From contig JAJNNX010000048.1 of the NCBI GenBank assembly GCA_023159155.1, positions 310,001-374,000 of the forward strand: 64,000 nucleotides of DNA, written 5' to 3'. Below, in pieces: positions 35,046 through 44,472 of this stretch. Source of the stretch: Ustulina deusta (Eukaryota > Ascomycota > Sordariomycetes > Xylariales > Xylariaceae). The first letter of the stretch is position 1. Each line of letters starts with the position of its first letter. Position numbers and translations under genes: made by a program. A model generated the notes under the pieces. It saw nothing but the letters and a program-made list of their open reading frames with translations, did no database searches and was not told the origin of the DNA.

Positions 35046-35943
35046 ACGTTTAGTATGAATAAATGACGCCAGTCAAGACTACAAAGATAAGAATATAGAG
35101 CTTCGTATTTCAGGTTGCTGAGATCCTCAATTGCACATATCAACCACCTAGAAAGCCCCATGCATGTGATGTTTAGGTTCGTCTATCTGGAAAAACTAGC
35201 CAGCACAAGGATTTTCATTAACGCTAACTTGTCCCCAGTGTCGGCAAACAACACTGGGAAGTAAAAACATAAATTTCAGTTACTATGCATCTCCCAAGTG
35301 GTCTCCATTAGCGGAATATCTCCCAGCTAATGCGTTTTGGATGAGCGCAGCCCAACTCAGAGGCATCATTGGAGAGATCACTCTTCTACGAGTCTCAGTA
35401 TCTGTAGGCTATTCCGAGACATCATTCAAATGTCACGGAAGAGAACTACAGTTCTGAAGTGAGGTGGTGAGTGAGAAAGGGGTGGCTTGAAATAGGTGGC
35501 GAAAGCCACTTTGTGGCTTTGCGTACAGAAAACATAAAAAGATTCCAAAAATACTGCGTTGCCTTTATGTACTGAGGGTCATCAACCACTCATTGGCTAG
35601 CATTCGCGTTGAATTAAAATTTTACATTTACTCTGGATTGATTGGCTTCCCAATATTAATAACTAGAATTATGCTAGGAAGTATAGGTTCGGCCTATCTC
35701 CTAGTAGAGGGCAAGGTGAGTGCCCCTTTTTGCTGGCACGACCTACTTGCCTACTTCACTATGCCGTTACACTACCCAAAGTAGAACATAGTTAGGGCGG
35801 GAACTTTGTAGTATGCTGGCGATTTTAGTTTGGAGTTCTAGGTGATAGATATATAGCCTAGAGCATATTACATAATCTGCCAGTTAGGTGGAAGTGGATA
35901 ATACTTCCTAGTTGAAATGGGCGTTTGGCTTCGAGTCCCGATA
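35046..35943. other. Intergenic region carrying a dispersed repeat
   Basis: Holds the repeat at about 35500-35730. No gene recognised otherwise. Confidence 0.5.
35500..35730 (+). repeat. Dispersed repeat element (about 230 bp)
   Basis: Palindrome AGCCACTTTGTGGCT at 35504-35518, an AT-rich middle, then CTAGGAAGTATAGGTTCGGC, CTATCTCCTAG and GGTGAGTGCCCC. The same parts in the same order occur at 11880-12076. Candidate non-autonomous transposable element. Confidence 0.65.
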
Positions 35944-36301
35944 TCAGGTTTCCAAGTTCGAAAAACCGAGGCCCTGGGCTTTCGTTTTCAACCCACCATG
36001 CCACAACCTGAGCTGCTCCGTGAGATTCCTCGCATCCGTGAACCTGTCGTTGGCAGCCTCTCCGCGATCTGGAAAGTTGAATGTTAGCATGCGCTATCCC
36101 CATATCTTCGTCTTCGGAATAGACAAATGCACACATTGCCACAGCATGAGCCGCATCGCCCGGCAATGTAACCAACCCATCACCCTGCCCCTCTGCCGCC
36201 GGCCAACCAGCAAGTCTGATCTTGCGCACAGGGGTCCTGTTGAGTATACCCTGTATAGCGCTCCGCCAAATCGCATGGAGCCCCGGTGCTATCTGCTTCA
36301 T
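35944..36301 (-). pseudogene. FAD-dependent monooxygenase relic (C-terminal FAD motif only)
   Basis: Two exons, 36301-36133 and 36068-35944, spliced across a 64-bp intron (branch GCTAAC, acceptor CCAG) restore the family block GDAAHAVAM-YRGEAAND. This is the second FAD-binding motif (GD with ribityl contact) of flavoprotein monooxygenases of the salicylate-hydroxylase/PHBH class. The preceding PVRKIRLAGWP also fits the family. Only 97 residues remain; the N-terminal FAD fold (GxGxxG) and the C-terminal helices are missing. A normal protein is about 400-450 residues, so this is a remnant. It neighbours the PKS and acyltransferase relics. Confidence 0.72.
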
Positions 36302-36309
36302 CCGTACTA

Positions 36310-37592
36310 ACCTGTCGCCCTGTTTTGCAGGGACTTCATCCTTGGCCCCCTGGTGTCACTGTTCTCACTGCTGGTGGTTCCAGTATTGACTTATTGTTAT
36401 TGCACGAAGGAGGAAGTTCTCCTTCTGCTAGCTAGTTCTGTTGTCCTAATATATATACGGCACGGATCCTGGGCCCGTGCCGCGTAATCCCAGTCCTCGG
36501 TGCTGGTTCAACATAGTTCCGTGACACCTGGCGATCCAGCTGAGGCTAACCTGGGCCTCGTGCCCTGGGCTTCTGGATGCGAAACTCCCATTCGTCTGTA
36601 GTGTCGACAGCGCGTTAGTTTTTGTTTTCCAAAGTAATGCTTTATTATAAATATTAAACTATTCATTTTTTTTTTCATAATGTATTAATTAATTGAAATG
36701 TCTGCGTTGGTGCATCACTACCCGGCACGGGATGAGGAAGCTCAGCCGGGTAAAGGGTGCGCAGGCTATACAGCAGGTAGGCTCAGCATCATGTAGGCTT
36801 CAACGATAATTTACACATTGAAATCACCCATCAGCCAATGGCGCTCCTGTGTGAAATGGCGGAAGACCCTCGGCTCAAGTCGGCGAGGAGGATAGGGTTG
36901 CGATATTACAACGTTCTAACAGGAGCCCATTGGCGCCGATAGGATGTCACCGAAAAGGGTCGTAGCCCGGGTTTCCCAAGTCTCATTCTATGCCCCTGAA
37001 TCTGTCCCACTTTTACTTTCTAAGTTTACAGCCGTGTTACATGGAGCTCTTATTGTCATGACAGCTTTTAATATTAGCTGTATCTTTATCATACTCCTGA
37101 TACAGGTGGTTTGCCCCTATTTTCCTTACTCTGTAATTGTGCCTCGTAGTAGCAGTTCGTATCACACAAATGAATGATGACTGCAGCTGAGTATGATGGC
37201 GACTACACTTTGAGTCTATAAGCTATCATAGAACATTGACTTTCTCGACTTTAGTTGACTGTGATGGACCCAGCACATAAAGAGTACAGATGTCCATGTC
37301 AGAGACCTTGGGCACTAGCAATTATTATCTAGCTAGCTAACCAGGGGACCACGGGTAGAAAAAGTCATGCCCGTGAATCATTTTGAACCAGCTGCCTAAT
37401 AAGCTAAATACTAGCCCGTCACACGTCATGATAGTTGAGAATCTCCTGAATATTTGTTGCCGCTTCTTCAAGATGCATTAAAAACTCATTGCCACGGCTA
37501 TTTCCATTGATAAGAGTGATGTCGACACTAGGTGCATATTCTCGTCAGTAATCTCAACAGGTACCTCAGATGGGACTTTCGAGGGGCTATAT
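36310..37592. other. Intergenic region with AT-rich segment and inverted repeat
   Basis: No gene. Contains a hairpin CGGCACGG...CCGTGCCG (about 36459-36483), an AT-rich segment (36625-36700) and an inverted repeat CCAATGGCGCTCCTGT (36835-36850)/ACAGGAGCCCATTGG (36919-36933). These look transposon-derived. Confidence 0.45.
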
Positions 37593-38065
37593 TCACCTAT
37601 GTTCCAATACGCACACACTCATGAAGAGCACGTCTCGATCAGGCCAACGCTGCCCCACGTCTTTCAATCCGAAGTCCAAAAAGGTAGTGTATGCTTTCGG
37701 CTCCCACTTGACGCGGAGATATACAGGGTCTTTGAGCAGCGCCGGCAACTCCTCGCCCGACTGCAATTGCTCTGCAAGCAGTGTTGTATGTCGCCACCAG
37801 CCGCGTCCCCATGTAACGAGAGACACCAATCTAGCGTGTGATCTGACAGCCTCGGAGAGCATCATCCGACGCTCTTTCATGTTGTGTGCTGCTTCTGACT
37901 AGTCCCACAGCGCACCACAAAAGGTGATGATCTCGTCTGTCGTGGCGTTGAAGTAGTCGACCCGTCCACCCTGGAAGTGGCGCAGGGAGACGCCATCCAT
38001 GGTGTTGGGACTATAGCCAAAGTGACGACGGAGCGCAGCCTGGATGGCCGACAAAGGCGCGAGAA
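37593..38065 (-). pseudogene. Choline/carnitine acyltransferase-like relic with in-frame stop
   Basis: The minus-strand frame from about 38065 to 37593 resembles part of choline/carnitine acyltransferases: VSLRHFQGGRVDYFNATTDE parallels the family block with xxSxRRFxxGRVDxxRSAT, and GRGWWRHTTLLAEQL parallels the GxxxxRHLLGLR block. The frame is interrupted by TAG at 37899-37901 while homology continues on both sides. The catalytic His region and the rest of the about 600-residue protein are missing. Such domains are known at the C-terminus of some fungal HR-PKSs, where they off-load the product. Here it is inverted relative to the adjacent PKS remnant. Confidence 0.55.
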
Positions 38066-39176
38066 ATTTGATCGTATTATCCCGATCAGGTCCATCAACG
38101 CGTCTTGCGACAGAAACAATTTCCGATTTATTGGAAAAGGGGGCCAATATTGTAACACCATGCTGTGACGTTTCCTGTCTTGAGTCACTTCAGCAAACCT
38201 TGCAAGACTGCGCAAAGGCAATGCCCCCCATCAAAGGCTGTATCAACGCGGCTATGCTTCTCCAGGTCCGTGATGTAATGTTCCTCATTTTTTAAGCTAC
38301 ACATTGGTTAACTCCTGTTAGGATGCTGTTTTTGAGAACATGACTCATTCACAGTGGCAACGTACGATACGGTCCAAAGTCGGCACTTCGTGGAATTTGC
38401 ATCAGTCCCTTCCTGACGGTTTGGACTTCTTCAACCAGCTTGCTTCCCTAGCAGGCATCTATGGGAGCATAGCACAAGCAAACTACGCATCAGGCTGCAG
38501 TTTCCAAGATTCTCTGGCCCGTTACCGTATCGCACATGGGCAAAAGGCGGTGTCTCTTGATTTGGGGTGGATGTCGACCAGCGGGATCATCGCGGAGAAC
38601 GAGGAGTACCAGCGTCAACGCGAACATGCCAGCGATATGCACAAGATAAGCGACGCGGAGCTGCTCGCGCTGCTAGATTTATATTGCGACCCCATGTTAC
38701 CTCTGCTTCCCGAATCAAGGAGCCAGATATTGGTGGGTGTGAAGACTCCAGCTGATCAATTGGAGGCTGGCATACTAGAGATAGGGTCCGCCCAGCGCCG
38801 GCCGCTCTTCATGGGATTCTCCCGGTGTCACAGTGAGACGGCTTCCTCTGATGGATGCGAAGAAACGCCTGCTGCCATGTTCAAACTGGCCACTACGCCG
38901 TCGGACCGCGCGAAGTTTGTCATCAGAGGCCTCACAGAAAGACTAGGACATGCACTATCTATAGACCCTGCGGATGTGGATGTGAGCAAGGACTTGTCGG
39001 AATACGGGGTTGATTCATTAATGGCTGTTGAGCTCCGGAACTGGATGGCAACCGATTTCAAGGCAACAGTAACGGTGTTTGACATCATGGGGGCCGGTAT
39101 GGACATTGCGTCAATCGGGAATTTTGTCGCCGGCCAAAGTGAAATCCCTTTGGACGTGAAAAAGGAGGCACCCTAA
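38032..39176 (+). pseudogene. Highly reducing PKS remnant: partial ketoreductase plus acyl carrier protein
   Basis: Two exons, up to 38265 and 38322-39176, around a 56-bp intron. The KR part starts abruptly inside the Rossmann fold (ADKGARNLIVLSRSG), continues to KGCINAAMLLQ and the active-site segment LASLAGIYGSIAQANYASG. The ACP follows with LSEYGVDSLMAVELRNW, where Ser is the phosphopantetheine site. The KS, AT, DH, MT and ER domains expected upstream in a protein of about 2,300 residues are absent. From the ATG at 38044 about 358 residues could still be made. The KR start coincides with the break of the inverted acyltransferase relic, pointing to a rearrangement. A free-standing function is unlikely but the retained part has no stop. 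Confidence 0.85.
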
Positions 39177-40125
39177 CACACAACACCTGCTGCGAAAAAC
39201 GTGCTTAACGATGGTCATAGAACTGATGTGCTGATGTGCCAAGGCAAAGACTAAGGTAGCTGTCGCTGGGGGAATACTCGTGGATCGTGGTGATATTGGC
39301 GGGCATCCTCCTACGGCTTACCTCAGCACCTACCACTCGAGGCAAAATCTCGGTCTTGCTGCTGCAGGCAATAATTATACTGTAGATTCATCTCCCAAGT
39401 TGCGGTTTTATCAGGCACACCACGACGTCATTAAAATCTCAAAAGTATTGTCCCGGGATCATATGCTTGAATCGTAGTATGCTTCCGCTCTAGGACTCGG
39501 CTTTTTCAGTGTGTCGATTTCTTACTTTACCCCTTTATTTCTCTATCCCTTATAAGATGCGCCTTGGCTTTAGTCTTTATCAGACCCCTCTTTACCCCTG
39601 TCGTGTAAGCTCGATGAGACCAGGACCAAGTGTCAGAATTAAGCAAATCTTCAATTCGTTGGTTGTATCTTGATGATTGTCTTGTTGTTGATCGCTGATC
39701 TCCCGGTATGTGTGCATGCACTGCACCCTTTAAGGGACCTATTCACAGCAGGTGTGGTGACATCGGATCCTCGCGAAATCTGTAAATAAAGAGGCCCTGT
39801 CGGCATAAAGCTATCACAACTCCTCAGAGTGCGAAATAGCCAATGCCGTATGGTATCTGGTACCAGTGCCCCACTCTGGGCTACCTGACTAGATCTCTTT
39901 ATCGGGCGGAAGCACAACTGCCGCTGTAATAGTAACATTACTCCAATAAGGAGATCTTCCGGACCGCCCTCCTCATATTTCCCGCCCAAGTTCAATTATA
40001 CAAGAATACGCCCTACCTTTTATCTAGATTCTACAGGTCGTCTGAAATCATCGTAGGAGTCTGAACGGTGACCGAAGTGACGAATTGTGAGGTTAATTCG
40101 GATCGTGATCTTTACTTATCCAACG
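39177..40125. other. Intergenic region, no gene recognised
   Basis: Only short frames; a 114-residue minus-strand frame (39651-39995) has no domain. The promoter of the GH16 gene lies at its right end. Confidence 0.45.
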
Positions 40126-41356
40126 ATGCAAATTGCAAAGCACGGATTAGTTCTCCTGGCTCTGGCAGCTGGGATAGAAGCCGTCCGTACCATGATCCCC
40201 AAGACAAGTTTCAACTCGCAGTCGGACTTCGACGCGGATTGGAACTACAATTATCCATGGGGGACTGATCAGTAAGCCAGATAAGTGCTCATTTAGCTAC
40301 TACTCAGGCCAAACTCGAAAGAAAATAGTGCTTCGCCGAAATATGCCCACTAACTGTATATGAAGCAATGGGGGAGCCCGCATGAGCAAGGATCAAGTCG
40401 AATTCTCAAACGGAATGGTCACCTTAACTGCGAAGAAAGTGACTGGCCAGCCAGACGCAGTACACGGCGGCCAAAAAATCACCATCAACTACTTGTCGGG
40501 TGCAATTAGCGCAAAGGAACACTTCAATGTCTCCCGAGGCGGTGGGTACGACTTCATGGGCGAATTCAAGGCGACAACGTCAAAAGGCACTTGGCCTGCC
40601 TTCTGGCTTACGGCCGTGGACAGTTGGCCGCCGGAGATTGATATGGCTGAGTGGAAGGGATCTGGGGAAATTGTGAGCCACATCTGGCATTTCCTGCTTC
40701 CTATAATGGGCAGAAAATTCTCCTCTCCGAAACAAATAACTAGGAGCCTCTGCATCCGTTAGATTCTCTCGAAGTAGCTTGCATTCTAGATAACTACTAA
40801 CTAAGAATTGGCAGTCGTTCAACACCTTTAATACCTCCTCGGTCCTCTCTTGGAAAGATGTTACCTACCCGAGTCCAGACCAATTTCACTCCATCAAGTG
40901 CGAAGTGAGAGATATCAACCAGAGAGAGTATGTTACCACCAAAAACTACGTTACCCTCGTCATGCTATGTTGAAAATCGTGGGGTTAAAGATGGTCAGCT
41001 AGCAATTATCACGGCTTTAGGATTGCATTGACATGTTTCTGACTTTCTAGTGTCTCTGTCAAGTTTTATATGGACGGCTCGCTTGTCACAACACAAGTAG
41101 GAGGTGGGTACTTTGGAAAACCTATGTACCTGTAAGGAGCTCCACGTCCTTCCCCGCGCTACTAAATATCATGGTCCTTGTGCCAACCGCGTCAATTGCA
41201 GGATTATCAACTTGCAGATGGAAGGGTCGTCCGGCTCCCCAGGGCCGAGCACAGGTAAGTTAGCTAACTGCAAGCAAGGTTGTTCAGATACTAAGCTTTC
41301 TTCGAGATACTCTCTACCAAGTACGCAATCTCGAGGTCCTCACTTATAATCCATGA
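40126..41356 (+). CDS. Secreted GH16 endo-beta-glucanase
   Basis: Six exons: 40126-40271, 40366-40672, 40815-40927, 41051-41131, 41202-41254, 41307-41356; 249 residues, all phases consistent. Signal peptide at 1-19 or so (KHGLVLLALAAGIEA). The active-site motif is EIDMAE with Glu139, Asp141 and Glu144 (nucleophile, assisting Asp, acid/base), the beta-bulge ExDxxE form of laminarinase/lichenase-type GH16. Flanking strands GTWPAFWLTAV, FHSIKCEVRD and VKFYMDGSLV are typical. The end LYQVRNLEVLTYNP closes the jelly roll without linker or anchor, so the enzyme should be released. It probably cuts beta-1,3(4)-glucan in fungal or plant walls. Introns of 142 and 123 bp are long for this window. Confidence 0.9.
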
Positions 41357-42012
41357 CCGGTGGCATATAGGAGAGAGCCTTTGAGCTTTTGAGATGACAA
41401 CACATATCCCTTGCTTGTATAGCAAGGGCATCACTACAGGTTCGCGTGCCTGGCAGTAAGCGGTGGAGACAGAAAAGAAGGAAAACCAGAATGAAAAAAG
41501 CGTAATTGAGTTCCCAATTAAACAACTTATCTGTATAGGTCAGTGGGAATCATAGAAAATTGTTAGTGTTAACTACGAGGCGGATCACCGCATCGCCATA
41601 ACAAGTCAGCAGAGGCCGTTATAATACCGAGTGTTCAATATTGCGGAATATTCTAGATTTTCTTGTTGTTTTACCCTTGAGGGTGCCACAGTCGCATGCA
41701 TTACTCATTCTGCACTAACCCAGCATTGAGGTTGGTCGAAGTTGGACGCAAGGAGTAGCGTGATACCCTCCAATGTCGTGCACAAGATTCAAATGCTGCC
41801 CCCTGCGTCTTGTAACTCCCTTGGCTTCCTTCAGCACTGAGTGAAGTCTTACAAACCCTTGCCACAACAGCTGGCCCGAGAGCCACAGAGATCGACAATA
41901 AATTTACAGCTCTGTACCCTTCTATTTCTTCTCTTCTTTTTTTTCCAATCCTCGCAACAATAATGAGACAACCCTACAATCCCAGACAACGCTATACCAA
42001 TTCCAACCTACC
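41357..42012. other. Intergenic region, no gene recognised
   Basis: 3' flank of the GH16 gene and promoter of the next gene. A T-rich tract at 41920-41946 precedes the next coding region. Confidence 0.45.
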
Positions 42013-42731
42013 ATGCGTGGTGATGCGCGCTCCAGGAGCGGTAGAGGGTCCCTTCCCTCCCGTCCAGCTTCGTCTAGATACTCGAATGTCTCAGACAATC
42101 GGAGCGAAGATCAGCCTACTACCAGCCGTCAGCATAACCCTTATCGGGCCCCTGCCGACCGCCAGGATACACCTTCTCCCAGGGCCGAGCAGGTCCACCG
42201 AGGGTCAGCTTTCCAAAGTAATGTCCATGATGAAATACCTCATCGCGAACCAGCTTCTGAGAGCCTAGACACGGCCGGGGCGAAATGGCCTCTCGTGGAT
42301 CCGAGTGGGGTGTTGTACTATCTCGATGACCCGATAGCGTCGATCGAACCGTGCGTCGGAATATCATGTAAAACCTACAGCTGGTGTGACCTAACATGAA
42401 GTAGGGATCTCCTCAGAGAGGTCATATCGTCAGGGAGTAGCTGGAGTCCTGCCAGCCGAGATAACAGTCCATTTTGTACTTATGCCAGCTTAGCGTATGT
42501 CCTGCTCATTTTCGAACGCGTCTATTGTATTACTCTATCCTCTTGCTAACATTCCGCCTCCTCAGGGGAGATTATGAACAAGCTGGCGACACCTCACGCC
42601 CTAGCAACGCCCTCCGTCCTATCAACAGCTCACGTGCCGGCAGCGCCTCACTTGCTGGTATCTCCTCACGTGCGGGAAGTGTCTTGCGTGTTGGCGACAG
42701 ACCCGTTAGCCCTATTGAACACGATTGGTGA
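42013..42731 (+). CDS. Ser/Arg-rich hypothetical protein, three exons
   Basis: Best model: 42013-42350, 42405-42494, 42566-42731, giving 197 residues. The first intron (54 bp) has donor GTGCGT and a CTAAC branch; the second (71 bp) has donor GTATGT and a CTAAC branch. Both keep the frame. The protein is disordered-looking and rich in Ser, Arg and Pro, with a middle segment WPLVDPSGVLYYLDDP and a C-terminal run of related units (SSRAGSASLAG, SSRAGSVLRVG). No known domain. An alternative upstream ATG at 41963 is in another frame. Confidence 0.5.
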
Positions 42732-44472
42732 GACAATATTCTATAAAACTTTTGAAGCGTATTGGTTAATAATGCGTATTTAGCGGTTGTAAAGGCGAGG
42801 CAAATGGGAGATGTGGGAAATGGGGGAGATGCTGCAAGAATGAGCTAGGCCAATGCTGCCAACGGGACCCTGATAATATTTCGCTTGCGGGGGATTATCA
42901 GAGTTTCCACGCCTCGTAGAGGAACAACGCTCATCAAGTTGCTCGTAACATCTTGCGCACGGCCACTAACTCCTCTAGACACATACGATACACATCAAAG
43001 GACAGGACGTATGATAAACAAAAGAGGCCTTTGGGGTGCATTCAGGGAATTATCGGTTATCGGTTCTAAAGTTTTCGAAAGTTTCTGATGAAAACGAACA
43101 CTTTAGTTCTACCGATCTTCTCGGTATTAAAGCAATATTTCAGCAGTTTCTAGGGAAAACGGATGTATTAGTTAGTACAAGATTGAACAAACCAACAGGA
43201 GCAATATTAAACACTCGGTACAAAGGTATCTCAGATGCTAACTTATTGTGACGGTGCAGCGGTCCGGCCCTCTACTCGTAGCTGCCGGGCCTCCGTTTTA
43301 CTATTGGTGTATTAACTTATTAGAATACCGTATTAAAAAAACAGAACAGTCAAACCTATGACGGTCGGTACACAAAGAGACGATGAAACCGAGGATAGCT
43401 AAGGGGAACCGCACACAGACTAGTTGCAGAGCTGCTGGTCCGCACGATAACAAATAAACGCACGGACTACTATAGCATAACTTAAACCTATAACTCTAAA
43501 TATATTATAAACTATCTATAACTAAGCCTAGTTCTATTTTTTTTTTGTTTCAGTTATTTCTTTTATATAATATTAATGTCACGGACTAGTGGACCCTACG
43601 CTAGTCCCGAAGCAGTTGGTGAGGCTATTCGCAAGTGCCGTACGGGCTAAGTGGGAGATGTAACCACTTGGACCGGAAGCACTTCGGAAGCTGAGTCAGC
43701 CGCTCGCACACTTGTTTATATAGCGAACAGCCCATACAGGCTGGGGCATTCACATAGACCAAGACACATACTGTTTTCTGAGCCCTAGATCCATCGCACC
43801 GTCAGAATTAATATATTAGCTACTAGTTAGTTATACTATTTAATTAATTATAATATTAATTTAAACTTTGTTTTTATTGCCTACTATCCAAACCTAAAAA
43901 CAACATCACCACCCCCAACATGTTACTAGTAAAGAGTACAACTACACTACTACAATAAATACGCCAACGCGATGGTAACACTACTGTTACAATAGCTGCG
44001 CAACCGCTATAGCCATATCTACTAGCAAGCGAAACCAAAGTCGGAGCTCTGGAACTATGACAAACCACGTTAAAACCGCGGGTGTTGGTTAGGTCGGCAT
44101 TTCCTCCTAAATCCCCGCCCTGCTCCTAGCTGTACTAGAATTGATAGGGTTAGAAATGCTAGCCAAAATGCCTAGTTAGGTTTGCGCAAAGCCTATGTAT
44201 AAATCTAGGTCGGCGGGACATGTCGGTTTAGTTTACTGTAGGATTGGAGAAAAGCGGGACTCCCTATTGATGGCCAAACATTGTGGCCCTATATGCCCCG
44301 GCCAAGAAGCAAAAGCTGGGGTAGTGTGAATATTTAAGCGTTCCAATGACAAGCGAGGGTGTTTCGTCCACGAATTGGCTATATAGCCTCCATTCAGCTA
44401 TGATGGCGGGTGATAATCCCGGACTAGGTCACCATCATGGTGACTATTTGGCCTCCATCTGAATCTAACGCC
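42732..44472. other. AT-rich, transposon-like intergenic zone
   Basis: No gene recognised. From about 43240 to 43880 the sequence alternates GC-rich and very AT-rich blocks (for example 43480-43575 and 43800-43875). TGTCACGGACTAGTGGACC at 43575-43593 resembles the TG-ending boundary of a fungal LTR. I read the zone as a decayed LTR retroelement, without being able to delimit it. A TATTTAAG box at about 44330 lies 140 bp before the next gene. Confidence 0.35.

Noticed and set aside
39651..39995. 114-residue minus-strand frame
   Set aside because: No recognisable domain and irregular composition.
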